From assembly GCA_963725425.1 (NCBI GenBank), contig CAVRYJ010000044.1, forward strand, positions 208,869 to 272,868: a DNA stretch of 64,000 nt, in the 5' to 3' direction. Of the stretch, positions 27,136 through 36,811 are shown piece after piece. Position 1 is the stretch's first letter, and every line of letters starts with the position of its first letter. The position numbers were made by a program, and so were the translations under genes. This stretch comes from Clostridium_I sp963725425 (GTDB taxonomy: Bacteria > Bacillota > Clostridia > Clostridiales > Clostridiaceae). The notes under the pieces were generated by a model that had not been told where the DNA came from, searched no databases, and saw only the letters and a list, made by a program, of their open reading frames with translations.

Positions 27136-27438
27136 ATGACTACTAGATTTACAAGAAAGTTCACAGAAGAAGAGAGAGTTGCAATTGTTGAAGAAGCTTT
27201 GGAATACGGGAGTAATGCTTTAGTTGCAGCAAAGCATGAGCTTAATCCTGGTCAAGTTGCAAATTGGAAAGGTAATTATAGAAGATATCAACAGACACTG
27301 AAGCCGAAGGAACCAAAAGAAGAGAACATCATTGTAAATTACAAAACTGAGTACAAGAAATTAATTGATGAAAATAAGGAAAAAGATTTAGAAATAGCAA
27401 TATTAAGAGATCTACTAAAAAAAAAGAAGACGATATAG
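27136..27438 (+). CDS. IS3-family transposase OrfA
   Basis: 100 residues. HTH_Tnp_1-type start (TRKFTEEERVAIVEEALEYG, VAAKHELNPGQVANWKGNY) and a C-terminal coiled coil (EYKKLIDENKEKDLEIAILR). The gene ends in an A-rich run where minus-one slippage would fuse it to OrfB. Confidence 0.85.
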   Translation: MTTRFTRKFTEEERVAIVEEALEYGSNALVAAKHELNPGQVANWKGNYRRYQQTLKPKEPKEENIIVNYKTEYKKLIDENKEKDLEIAILRDLLKKKKTI

Positions 27439-28378
27439 ACTACTACGAATATGCTGAACAATGTATTTCTTGTGGAGCGCCAGTGATTGCTATTATTAGA
27501 ATACTAGGGCTAAAAAAGTCAACGTATTATCGAAGACAAAAGGTTATAGCAGAAGGCGATAAGCCAGTTAGAAGGGAAAATGGTATTATACCAGGATTTA
27601 GTTATAATCTTAATAATGTAAAAATAAATGACTTAGAAATACAGAAATATATAAGTAAAATAAAATCTGAAGAGTTTGGTAGACATTATGGATACAAGAA
27701 AGTATCATCTGTACTTAAGCGAAAATATTGTTTAAAGATAAATAAGAAAAAGGTTTATAGATTAATGAATTCAATGGGAATGTTAAGAGATAAAATGGAG
27801 CGTGTTAGCAAATATAAACGTATTTGTAAAAACCATTTAATTAATCATTCCAATGGATTATGGGAGATGGATACAAAATATATTTATATTGCAGGCACAC
27901 GTCAGGTGGCTTATTTGACCTCAATAATAGATGTGTTTGACCGAAACATTGTATCTTGTAAAATGTCGCTCTCTGCCAATACTGAGACAGCTCAGGAAGT
28001 GATGCTTGCCGCATTATATAATAGGGACATTAAAAATAGTGTGACAGGACTTACAATGCGGACAGATAATGGGTCACAGTTTATCGCACATAAATTCGAA
28101 AAAATGTGTATAAAGGAAAACTTAATACACAGAAAGAATCCCTGTGCATAGCCCCAATTATGATGCACATATAGAGTCATATCATAGATACCTTTCAAGA
28201 CGAATGCCTTGCAGGTAGGATATTCAACACTTTAGAAGAAGCAAGGGCTGTTGTCTTTAATTATGTTAATGGTTACAATACTATACGAGTTCATTCATCG
28301 ATAGATTACAGAACTCCATTTGAGTTCTATAATTTGAAAAATTCAAATTTTAAGAATGAGCTAGTAATTAGATTATAA
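27423..28378 (+). pseudogene. IS3-family transposase OrfB, two frameshifts
   Basis: The frame enters by minus-one shift near 27423 and runs EDDIDYYEYAEQCISCGAPV into the HTH_21 and rve integrase domains. Asp residues are in LWEMDTKYIYI and TMRTDNGSQFIA. Near 28128 an extra A breaks the frame (LIHRKNPCA stop; the shifted frame reads ERIPVHSPNYDAHIESYHRYL, holding the catalytic Glu). Near 28195 a missing base breaks it again before FQDECLAGRIFNTLEEA. The end is at 28378. The transposase is inactive as read. Confidence 0.85.
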
Positions 28379-28403
28379 AGTCCCATCTGAGGGGGCCAAT
28401 CCG

Positions 28404-28596
28404 CAAGCTAAGTGACAAGTGACAGTGGAGAGTTGAGCAACTTTAACTTTCAAATTTCCACTCTCAATTCTCAACTTACATAAAGGGTTATGGCTTAAGA
28501 GGAAGTGGAAAATTGAGAATTGAGAGTTTAGCAACATTAACTCTCCACTCTCAATTCTCAACTCTCCACTTAATTAAGGCGTAACCCTTATGTTTT
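28404..28596. repeat. Nested inverted repeats built of heptamer units
   Basis: After resumed AAGTGACAAG units, two consecutive inverted repeats made of GAGAGTT/CAATTCT-type 7-mers flank TTAGCAACATTAAC. The second is enclosed by CATAAAGGGTTATGGCTTAA and its approximate complement ending GCGTAACCCTTATG. It lacks the two conserved hairpins of the main element, so it is a variant family. Confidence 0.6.
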
Positions 28597-28645
28597 ATTT
28601 TTTGGAGGTACTACATTAAATATTAGTTCATTGGAGGCATGCGTA

Positions 28646-29369
28646 GTGAAAATTAATACATTTAATGAATCTAGAATATTTCCGGAGCAAAACAAATTTA
28701 ATAAGAAATCCGCAATTACTACTGTACAAAATAAAATTAATTCAAAAAGTTAAAAAGAAACGAAAAACAGAAACAAATTCTATAAATAAGGTTTTAAATA
28801 AGGCGTTAGATTCAGATTCAGCTGAAACAAGCATATATGATGATCCAGTTATAATTGAAACCCTAGGGTGTGTATACCAAGCAATAGAATATACATCTGA
28901 AAATTTATCGCTAAATACCAATTTGTATAACAAATATTCTAATGAGCTAAAAAACAATAACTTAGATAATGATGAAAAAAATAAAATTCAAGATGAAGTA
29001 GCTAATGCAAAACAAAATATACTTGATCTTACATCACCAAAGTATATTTCTTCAATGGATAAGTTTATATCAGGAGTAAATACCGCATTAAAAAATTATT
29101 GCTTATCCCAAAATAAAGGCATAAATTTTTCAAAGGATTTAACAGATAAGAATAGCCTTTTAATACCTTCAATGGAAAGCTTGGGCTTTAAGTCTGATGA
29201 AAACATGACTTTTGAACAAGTTCTAGATGAAATACCAAATATTGAAAAAACCTTTGATGAAAAATTGTCAAAGTTTAATGCTGTAGCGAATAAATATGAA
29301 CTAGATGTCGACGATAATGAAGATATCCCTAACAAAGGTTTGGCAAAAACATTAAATACATATGCTTAA
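28646..29369 (+). pseudogene. Hypothetical hydrophilic protein, probably frameshifted near the N-terminus
   Basis: A GTG at 28646 with GGAGG 9 nt upstream begins VKINTFNESRIFPEQNKF, which stops at 28751. Deleting one T there joins it to a frame that continues KKKRKTETNSINKVLNKALD to 29369. The body of about 205 residues is helical and Asn/Asp/Lys-rich with no signal peptide. Without the repair, translation could begin at ATG 28665, but that start lacks a ribosome site. No family was recognised. Confidence 0.5.
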
Positions 29370-29397
29370 TAAAGTAACCAGTGCGTTAAGTTTTCAT

Positions 29398-29439
29398 ATA
29401 AAAAGCTACACCATGGTGGTATCATCCATGATGTGGCTC
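29398..29439 (-). terminator. Minus-strand terminator
   Basis: On the minus strand, AGCCACATCATGG pairs (one mismatch, one G-U) with CCATGGTGTAGCT and is followed by TTTTT. It directly follows the stop of the small minus-strand frame at 29438. Confidence 0.55.
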
Positions 29440-29668
29440 ATTTTTGCACTATGTTGGCTCCACAACCCCCTTTTATGTGATGCAGTGCAGCACATGGAGA
29501 TTCACCAGTGGTTGTAGATTGCGTAAGATTTGAATAAAAATTTGTGTAGGAGCTTAGTTTTGTTACAGGTTTACCATCCCTGTTTACCGTAACGCTTGCG
29601 TAAGGTAATGACTCCTCGCCTATAAGATGATAACAATAACAATCTTGTGATTTAGAGAGCTTTCTTAA
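29438..29668 (-). pseudogene. Unidentified minus-strand coding remnant
   Basis: An open frame of 76 codons without a start codon ends at 29438, immediately before a terminator. It reads GEESLPYASVTVNRDGKPV and ends HHIKGGCGANIVQK. It looks like the 3' end of a gene that lost its 5' part. The nucleotides GGTAATGACTCCTCGCCT here nearly match GGTAATGCCTCCTCGCCT at about 53177 within another repeat. Family not recognised. Confidence 0.3.
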
Positions 29669-29766
29669 CTATGGAGGGGACTACTTGTACATACCAATGA
29701 TATACATATATATATTATGTCTCATAAGGAATACAATTAATACAATAGTTAGGTTGGTGCTCTTTA

Positions 29767-30837
29767 ATGAAAAGAAACAAATCGATGGATATAGCAAAAG
29801 GTATTGGTATTATATTAGTTTTAATAGGACATAGTGGTTCGCCTCTTATGAATTTTGTTTATTTATTTCATATGCCATTATTCTTTTTTATATCAGGTTA
29901 TTTTTATAAAGATAAATATTCTGATAATCCTTTAATATTAATAGTTAAAAGAATAAAAACATTATACATTCCCTGCGTAGTTTACCAAATAATATTTTTA
30001 GCACTACACAATTTCTTTTATAAAATAAACATATATAGTAATAACCCATCCTTGGGTAACCTAAGAATTAATCCTTATACTCATTCAGACGAAATAAACG
30101 TTCTAAAGAACATATTATCTTTTCACCGTACTGAGCAATTAGCAGGGGTATTTTGGTTTTTTATTACTTTATTTATTATAAATATAGCATTTTGTTTAAT
30201 AAGTTTTATTATTAAACATATAATCAAAAATAGCAAAATACAAGAGGTTTGTAGATCTATAGTGGTAATTATTAGCTTTAGTATAGGCAATTTTTATGCA
30301 TATCATAATATACATTTCGACAGAAAGCTAGAAGTAGCCTATGTTGTATTGTTATTTTTCTATGCTGGTTATCTATACAAAAGATATGAATCCATGATAA
30401 AAATCAAACTATATGCTAGCATCATATGTTTAAGTATCCTTGTATGCACTAGTTTTTATGGTACTTTAAGCATTTCAACTAATGAAAATATTAATCCTTT
30501 ATTTTTGTTATGTACTTCTTTCATGGGAATTTATCTTATTATGTGTATTTCCAAATACATGGCTAAAATGAATCTAAGATTCAAACTATTAAAATATATA
30601 GGGAAGAATACAGTTGCGATATTATGTTTACAATTTTTATGTTTTAAGATTGTAAATTTAATGCAAGTTTTAATATATAAATATCCAAATTACAGAATAG
30701 CATCCTATCCAGTTATATCAGGGGCTAAGGGATGGTGGATTTTATATGTATTAGTTGGAGTTTTTGTTCCACTGCTTATGCAAAGACTTGTGATTGATAA
30801 TTTTAAGAACATTTTTAGAAGAAGCAAGAATAATTAG
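29767..30837 (+). CDS. Membrane acyltransferase, Acyltransferase_3 family
   Basis: 356 residues with about ten TM segments. The N-terminus (SMDIAKGIGIILVLIGHSGS, then LFHMPLFFFISGYFYK) carries the conserved His and the HMPLFFxxSG motif of acyltransferase-3 enzymes. These transfer acetyl or other acyl groups to cell-surface glycans. It stands alone. Its 3' end overlaps a convergent gene by 87 bp. Confidence 0.9.
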   Translation: MKRNKSMDIAKGIGIILVLIGHSGSPLMNFVYLFHMPLFFFISGYFYKDKYSDNPLILIVKRIKTLYIPCVVYQIIFLALHNFFYKINIYSNNPSLGNLRINPYTHSDEINVLKNILSFHRTEQLAGVFWFFITLFIINIAFCLISFIIKHIIKNSKIQEVCRSIVVIISFSIGNFYAYHNIHFDRKLEVAYVVLLFFYAGYLYKRYESMIKIKLYASIICLSILVCTSFYGTLSISTNENINPLFLLCTSFMGIYLIMCISKYMAKMNLRFKLLKYIGKNTVAILCLQFLCFKIVNLMQVLIYKYPNYRIASYPVISGAKGWWILYVLVGVFVPLLMQRLVIDNFKNIFRRSKNN

Positions 30838-31278
30838 GATGGAAATAGATGTTACTATAAGCAAATATATAATGGAATGAATCAATTTGATTTTCCTTGG
30901 TGATTTAGTAGAGCAAAGAATGCTAAATCCGATTCCAATTAACAAAGTAGCTATTAACGCAACTAATGAAGTATTATTAACACCAAAATATAAAACTCTA
31001 AAAGCACCAATGATAATGGAAGCAATAATCGGTGATAATATTTCTCCAAAAAGAGCAGCTATTAGAATAGGTAAGTAACGAAAGTCAACTATTATATTGG
31101 GAATGATTGGTACACTAAATAGCATTAGTAATATCCCTAATAAACCATTCCATGCTCCAAATAATACTTTTGAAAGAAAAGACATATTTAGATAGATATT
31201 TTTATTAAGAATAAAGATATAATAAATACTTATAAAGGTTATTAAAATACATGAGTTAATAAAAAGTTCAGTAATCAT
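30751..31278 (-). CDS. 5TMR-LYT membrane sensor domain protein, truncated
   Basis: 175 residues. The segment GILLMLFSVPIIPNIIVDFR and the following FGEILSPIIASIIIGAFRVLYFG match the 5TMR_LYT module of LytS/YhcK-type receptors. In full-length proteins this sensor precedes a GGDEF or histidine-kinase domain; here the frame ends right after the last TM, inside the acyltransferase gene. It is probably a 3'-truncated receptor remnant. Confidence 0.65.
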   Translation of the reverse strand: MITELFINSCILITFISIYYIFILNKNIYLNMSFLSKVLFGAWNGLLGILLMLFSVPIIPNIIVDFRYLPILIAALFGEILSPIIASIIIGAFRVLYFGVNNTSLVALIATLLIGIGFSILCSTKSPRKIKLIHSIIYLLIVTSISILIILASSKNVLKIINHKSLHKQWNKNSN

Positions 31279-31541
31279 AGTCTATTCACTTCTAAATTAT
31301 ATAGTTACGTCAGCATATTTTACGATTTCGAAGTAACTTCAAATACTGATGCATCTTAAATCATCTTCTATATCGTAATTAAATTGTAACATAAATGTAT
31401 AACAATGGTATGATATTTACAAACATTATGAATAACAATTTACGTTATATCTGTAATAAAGAATTTTGTATATTTACCGATAATATATATTGTATATCGT
31501 CAACAAATTTAGATTTGCAATGTTAAGAACTATGGGCTTAG

Positions 31542-31605
31542 TAAATAATCAACAATCCGTATTATTCTTATTAAAAAAAATAACACGGATTGTTGATTAT
31601 TTTTT
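31542..31605 (+). terminator. Strong terminator with no gene immediately upstream
   Basis: AATAATCAACAATCCGT pairs with ACGGATTGTTGATTATT (17 bp), followed by TTTTTT. The 260 bp before it, 31279-31541, contain no coding frame on the plus strand that I can support. It may end a small RNA or act as a leader attenuator for the chemoreceptor gene. Confidence 0.7.
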
Positions 31606-31670
31606 AGCATGAGCAGTATTCGTATAATTACAAAAATTGGGACACTAGATTATTTAAGGGGTGAAGATTA

Positions 31671-33383
31671 ATGAAATGGATTAAAAATTTAAAAATGATT
31701 CAAAAACTATTATCAGGTTTTATTATTGTCGCATTGTTTATAGGCATTGTTGGAATTATTGGGAATATTAGTATTGTCAATATCCATACTAATATTGAAA
31801 ATATGTACAACAATGAGTTGAAAGGTATTAGTGATATTGATGATCTTAACTCAAATTTATTACAAACTAATGGGGATATGTTGCTAATGCTGGATGCTAG
31901 TAACAAAAGCTACTTACAATCAAATAAAGATGATATTGCAAGTATAAAACCTAAAGATGATGCACTTATTATAGATTACAGAAAAACTATTACAACTGAT
32001 TTAGATAGACAACAATTCGCACAATTTGAACAATTACTTGGACAATATCGTACGGCTAGAGATGAATTAATGCAACAAATTGATGCAGGTAATTATGAAA
32101 ACGTCACTATACTTTATACAGGTGTTTCTAATATTAAAATTAAAATGTTTGCAGTTCTAGGCAAAGAAAAAAAATTAACTACCGATATGGCGACAATGGA
32201 ATATCAAAATAGTGAAATATCTTATAATGGGGCACATACTCTAATCAATATAATAACTGTGCTAGGATTATTGGTTGCTATTGCATTAGGATCATTCATT
32301 GCAATTTCAATTTCAAGTAAAATAAAAAAAGTTTTAACAGTTGCTGAGGCTCTTGGTGAAAATGATTTATCAAAAACTGTTGATATGGATAGTACTGATG
32401 AGATAGGAATTTTAGCAAAGGCACTAAATAGAGCTATAACAAACCTTAAAATTTTAATCGGAGAGATATCTGAAGGTGCCACTGATATTAGTGCTACCAG
32501 TGAAGAACTGTCTGCTACCACAGAAGAAATATCAGCAAAGATGGATATTGTCAGTGAATCAGTAAGACAAGTATCCTTAGGAGCAGAACAGTTAAGTGCC
32601 ACAACAGAAGAAGTAAATGCCACAACAGAAAGTATTGCAAATAATGTGGCCGATGTTACAGTGAGAGCAAATAATGGGACCAAGATTGCAAGTGATATAG
32701 AACTTAAAGCAAAACAGATCAAAGAAAGTGCTGAAAATAGCTCTAATAGTGCAAACACAATATATTTTGAGAAGCAAGAAAATATATTAAAAGCAATTGA
32801 AGAAGGAAAGGTTGTTAGTGAAGTTAAGCTAATGGCAGATGAAATAGGAAATATAGCAGAACAGACAAATCTTCTTGCACTTAATGCAGCTATAGAAGCC
32901 GCAAGGGCAGGAGAACAAGGTAAGGGATTTGCAGTGGTTGCTGATGAAGTTAAAAAATTAGCTGAACAATCATCTAGCACAGTTCAAAAGATTCAAGAGG
33001 TAACTGGGAAAGTTGAGAAAGCATTCGAGAATCTTTCTAGCAATGCACAGGATGTATTGGTTTTTATTGATAATACAGTTAAACCTGATTATGCTTTATC
33101 TGTAGATACAGGTAAGCAATATGGTGAGGATGCAGTAGAATTTAATAAGATATCCTCGGATATTGGATGTTCAATGAATACAGTAAATCAAACTGTATCA
33201 GAAATTAAAAAAGCCATTGAAAATGTGTCAGCTACAGCTGAAGAATCTGTTGCTAGTTCAGAGGAAATACTAGCAAGTGTTAATGAATCTGCTATGGCAA
33301 TCCAAGATATAACAAAAGCTTCTCAAAACCAAGCTATATTAGCAGAAAAACTGAATGGCATGGTTCAAAAATTCAAGATGTAA
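31671..33383 (+). CDS. Methyl-accepting chemotaxis protein (4HB sensor)
   Basis: 570 residues. TM1 about 13-33; four-helix-bundle (4HB_MCP) sensor about 35-185; TM2 about 190-212; HAMP about 213-265; long signalling coiled coil with the hairpin tip AAIEAARAGEQGKGFAVV. Transduces a ligand signal to CheA/CheW. The sequence around ANTIYFEKQENILKAIEE departs from the usual heptad pattern. ATG follows AAGGGGTGAAG. No che genes nearby, so an orphan receptor. Confidence 0.92.
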   Translation: MKWIKNLKMIQKLLSGFIIVALFIGIVGIIGNISIVNIHTNIENMYNNELKGISDIDDLNSNLLQTNGDMLLMLDASNKSYLQSNKDDIASIKPKDDALIIDYRKTITTDLDRQQFAQFEQLLGQYRTARDELMQQIDAGNYENVTILYTGVSNIKIKMFAVLGKEKKLTTDMATMEYQNSEISYNGAHTLINIITVLGLLVAIALGSFIAISISSKIKKVLTVAEALGENDLSKTVDMDSTDEIGILAKALNRAITNLKILIGEISEGATDISATSEELSATTEEISAKMDIVSESVRQVSLGAEQLSATTEEVNATTESIANNVADVTVRANNGTKIASDIELKAKQIKESAENSSNSANTIYFEKQENILKAIEEGKVVSEVKLMADEIGNIAEQTNLLALNAAIEAARAGEQGKGFAVVADEVKKLAEQSSSTVQKIQEVTGKVEKAFENLSSNAQDVLVFIDNTVKPDYALSVDTGKQYGEDAVEFNKISSDIGCSMNTVNQTVSEIKKAIENVSATAEESVASSEEILASVNESAMAIQDITKASQNQAILAEKLNGMVQKFKM

Positions 33384-33398
33384 AACAAATACTGGAGT

Positions 33399-33602
33399 AT
33401 GGGACTGGTCACATCACCACTTATTGCTACTAAGTCAAACAGTACTTGGAAAGCAAAACCTTTTATCAAAATAAAAAGGACATCATCCATAGCCCCAGTT
33501 GGGTATACTCCATCTCAGATAAGGACTGCATATAGATTAAAAGTGGTTCTAACGGTAGCTATAATTTTAATTAAACGAAGATTTACTTCCGCGCAAAATT
33601 AA
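33399..33602 (+). pseudogene. Possible S53 (kumamolisin-type) peptidase remnant
   Basis: The frame includes VGYTPSQIRTAY, which strongly resembles the start of the mature domain of S53 peptidases (YTPSQIRxAYG). The rest (KVVLTVAIILIKRRF) looks frameshifted, and catalytic Glu/Asp/Ser regions are absent. No ribosome site. Identified only from this short motif. Confidence 0.4.
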
Positions 33603-33648
33603 TATGTCTCCCATTTTTGATTAAATCAAAAATGGGAGACATATTTCT
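33600..33648. terminator. Terminator, bidirectional
   Basis: AATATGTCTCCCATTTTTGA pairs perfectly with TCAAAAATGGGAGACATATT around a short loop, and a TTCTT run follows. Confidence 0.75.
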
Positions 33649-33792
33649 TACTGTTGTTTTTTACACCAATCGTTGCAGTACAAATGGTTGCTCATATGGT
33701 AACTTCAGTAGAATTATTTGATGTATATATGTTACAATTAAGATAGTAATAGTTATAAATGATTTTTTATTGATAAAAAAGGAGGAATTTTA

Positions 33793-35784
33793 ATGAAAAG
33801 AAAAAAAGTGCTATCTTTGGTGCTTACAGGACTACTAGGTTTATCCGGTGGTGGGCTTTTAAATGGACAAATTGTAAAAGCAGATACTACTGGGGGTTCA
33901 ACAGTAGGTGTCACTTATAGAGGACAAGTACAAAATATAGGTTGGCAACCTTATGTTAGTGATGGAGCAGAAGCAGGTACAGATGGTAAAGGTTTTAGGG
34001 TAGAAGCACTAAATATTAAATTAGTTAATGCACCAGCAGGAGCAAGTATCCAGTATCAAGGTCATGTACAAAACATAGGTTGGCAACAGGTAGTAAGTGA
34101 CGGTGCAGAGGCAGGAACTGATGGTAAGGGTTTGAGAGTGGAAGCATTTAAACTTGCTTTAGCCGGTATGCCAGGGTACAGCGTTCAGTACAGAGCTCAT
34201 GTACAAAACATAGGGTGGCAACCTTGGGTGAGTGATGGGGCAGAAGCAGGAACAGATGGTAAGGGTTTAAGAGTTGAAGCACTTGAAATCAAAATAGTAA
34301 AGACAGCTGATGGAAGTACACCTGTGCCAGTACCTTTCGTAGATACTAAGGGTAATCCTATAATATGGGCAAACACGGGAGGGACAACAGGAAGCACAGG
34401 AATTACCGGGACAACAGGAACAACAGGAGGAACTACAGGAGGAACAACAACAGTAACATCAGGTAATTCTACAGTAACATTTAAAGATGCTAATTTAGAA
34501 CAAGCTGTAAGAAATAATATAAATAAACCAACAGGAACATTATACAAAAGTGATGTTGCTGATATTAAAATTTTGGATATACAATCTGGTAATATAACGG
34601 ATCTTAGTGGAATTGAAAATTTAACTGGTCTAACTACTCTTATGTTATCTGGTGATCAAATAAGTGATATAAGCCCATTAAAGGGACTGACTAATTTAAT
34701 GGATCTTGGTTTATCTGGTGACAAAATAAGTGATATAAGTCCATTAAAAGGGTTAACTAATTTACAGGATGTTTACCTAGAGAATAATAAGATAAGTGAT
34801 ATAAGCCCATTAAGCGGATTAACTAAATTACAGAATATTTCTTTAACTAGTAATGAAATAAGTGATATAAGCTCATTAAAATCACTATCGAATTTACAGA
34901 TACTTAGTTTAGGTAGTAATGAAATAAGTGATATAAGTCCATTAAGTGAGCTAACTAATTTAAACTCTGTTTCATTAGACAATAATAAAATAAGTGATAT
35001 AAGTTCATTAAAAGGGCTAGCTAATTTAAAATATGTTTCATTAGAGAATAATACAATAAGTGATATAAGTCCATTAAAAGGGTTAACTAATTTAACTTAT
35101 CTTTTTTTAGCTGCTAATAAAATAAGTGATGCCGATGAGCAAGTTTTAAATGTAGCATTACCTAAATGTAAGATTTATTTAACAATTAGATCTACAACAG
35201 TTACAGGAACACCTACCACACCTACTACTACGAATATTATAGCATCAGGTATATCAATAACGGTTAATACAGCTAGAAGTATTCAAGTAAAATTCAGTAG
35301 TGCACCAGTAGATACAAGTAAGGTTGTTTTTAATGTAACAGGAGGAGGTAATGTAGCTCCATTAAGTACATCTTGGGATTCAACTAATACTGTAGCTACT
35401 ATAGTTTATGATTCAAATCTTCCAGCAGATACTTATGTAGTAGATGTTAAGGATGGTACTACAGATTTAGGATCAGGTAATATATCAGTAAAGGCACCAC
35501 AGATTGCTAAGATTAAGATAATATCTACCATATTAAGTGTTAGTGGTGATAACGGTTATGCAACTTATCAAGTATTAGATCAGTATGGAGATGATATAAC
35601 AATGACTGATTTGGCAAAAGATATTACATGGACATGTGGAATAGGTAATATTAGCGCTAATGGCGGTCAAATAATTGTTAACGGCAGCACGGCCTTAACA
35701 AAATATAATACTGTAGTTATAAAAGGCACCGCAGCTAATGGGGTATCAATAAGTGCAACACTAGATGTATCACCAGGAATGTAA
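33793..35784 (+). CDS. Secreted ChW-repeat and leucine-rich repeat protein with C-terminal Ig-like domains
   Basis: 663 residues, signal peptide ending VKAD. Three ChW repeats (about 35-180; QNIGWQ and GTDGKGxRVEA), a Gly/Thr-rich linker (TGTTGTTGGTTGGTTT), then an internalin-type LRR block of about nine 22-residue units (about 230-465, NEISDISPL). Two beta-rich domains follow to the end. RBS AAAGGAGG. Closely related to the proteins at 16552 and 36812. Likely cell-surface binding or scaffold function; the ligand is unknown. Confidence 0.9.
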   Translation: MKRKKVLSLVLTGLLGLSGGGLLNGQIVKADTTGGSTVGVTYRGQVQNIGWQPYVSDGAEAGTDGKGFRVEALNIKLVNAPAGASIQYQGHVQNIGWQQVVSDGAEAGTDGKGLRVEAFKLALAGMPGYSVQYRAHVQNIGWQPWVSDGAEAGTDGKGLRVEALEIKIVKTADGSTPVPVPFVDTKGNPIIWANTGGTTGSTGITGTTGTTGGTTGGTTTVTSGNSTVTFKDANLEQAVRNNINKPTGTLYKSDVADIKILDIQSGNITDLSGIENLTGLTTLMLSGDQISDISPLKGLTNLMDLGLSGDKISDISPLKGLTNLQDVYLENNKISDISPLSGLTKLQNISLTSNEISDISSLKSLSNLQILSLGSNEISDISPLSELTNLNSVSLDNNKISDISSLKGLANLKYVSLENNTISDISPLKGLTNLTYLFLAANKISDADEQVLNVALPKCKIYLTIRSTTVTGTPTTPTTTNIIASGISITVNTARSIQVKFSSAPVDTSKVVFNVTGGGNVAPLSTSWDSTNTVATIVYDSNLPADTYVVDVKDGTTDLGSGNISVKAPQIAKIKIISTILSVSGDNGYATYQVLDQYGDDITMTDLAKDITWTCGIGNISANGGQIIVNGSTALTKYNTVVIKGTAANGVSISATLDVSPGM

Positions 35785-35804
35785 ATAATTCCAACATAAA
35801 AACT

Positions 35805-35840
35805 ATGGGGGGTTATGAACAATTTGTTCATAACCCCCCG
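35805..35840. terminator. Bidirectional terminator between convergent genes
   Basis: GGGGGGTTATGAAC / GTTCATAACCCCCC with a short AATTT loop, between two convergent coding regions. The arm contains GGTTATGAACAA, close to the GGTCATGAACAAA motif of the left-end modules. Confidence 0.75.
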
Positions 35841-35847
35841 TTTCATT

Positions 35848-36714
35848 TCACTTCTTTATTGCCTCATACACATCATCAGTGCCCTGCTTATAGTCATTAA
35901 ATGTCTCATTTACTGTTACATCTGGTATAAAATTTTCTTTGAATTTAGGGGATAAATCGAAATACTTAGTTGAATATGATATTTTAAGTTTTGAATTAGG
36001 TAATACTAAATACTTTATTTCACCATATCCATTTACGTTTCCTCCGGTTGGTTCTCCATAAAATTTTGCCTTCGCATAGTCCATAAAATCTACAGCAGCA
36101 AATACTCCAGAGGAAAATGTTTCTCTACCTATAATTACATAAAATTTACCCTTAAGTTTATCAATATTAGCTAATTTACCAACTAATGTGGTCATTAAAC
36201 TTGAATCCCCGCCTCCATTATTTCTTAAATCTATTACAAATTTATCTATCTTTTTAGCATCAATTAGGTTTAAAAGTCCCTTAGAGAATTCATTGAAATC
36301 TGGATAATTCTCATAATCCTTAATGCCATACATTTTGGCAACATCTCTATCTATACATTGGTTATATTGAAAATACAATGTTTTATCATTGGGAATATAT
36401 TTATACCAATACAAATTTGCAGTCTTATCATTATAATTATATTGTAGTCTCAAAGGTTTTATGGGCATCTCATCCATAACCCTTACAATATTTTTATCTG
36501 TTAATTTTCCTGGATAAAATTCAATTTTATTTATTGTCTTGTTATCATCTTCAAATGAAAACTCAACCTTATCTTCTGAGGTAACACCCAATAATTTTAA
36601 AATATCTGGCATCATAACATATTGTACATCCATTACCTTTAGCCACTGATCATTTTCATGAGATATTATATAATCCACCACAATATACAAGTAGTGCCTA
36701 AATATATATAGCAT
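35848..36714 (-). pseudogene. S41-family peptidase, N-terminally truncated
   Basis: The C-terminal S41 core is present: DKFVIDLRNNGGGDSSL, and the catalytic Ser region GRETFSSGVFAAVDF. The N-terminal portion expected in such proteins (about 150-200 residues) is missing; the frame begins in mid-domain (IISHENDQWLKVMDV). There is no ribosome site or signal peptide. Likely a 5'-deleted remnant, convergent with the ChW-LRR gene. Confidence 0.65.
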
Positions 36715-36811
36715 TATAACATAATATCCATTAAGTGGGAATGTTAAACATAGTAGTCATGGGAGGATATAGACCAGAACACTGGCTTGTTATTTTTTTG
36801 ATGGGACTAGA

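Larger units (their letters stand above)
27062..28399 (+). mobile_element. IS3-family insertion sequence within a heptamer array
   Basis: Ends GACCCCCTCA (left) and TGAGGGGGCC (right) are imperfect inverted repeats. The flanks read GACAAGCTA on the left and CAAGCTAAGTGACAAG on the right, consistent with insertion into the GACAAGT array with a short AGCTA-type duplication. It contains orfA and a broken orfB. Confidence 0.75.

Noticed and set aside
31380..31670. Cyclic-di-GMP riboswitch before the chemoreceptor
   Set aside because: The conserved GAUGCAAAGU-type and receptor-loop sequences of class I and the class II core were not found; only a terminator is visible.
32222..32980. 252-codon minus-strand frame inside the chemoreceptor gene
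   Set aside because: Opposite strand of a clear MCP; Ser/Ala/Leu-rich translation is an antisense artefact.
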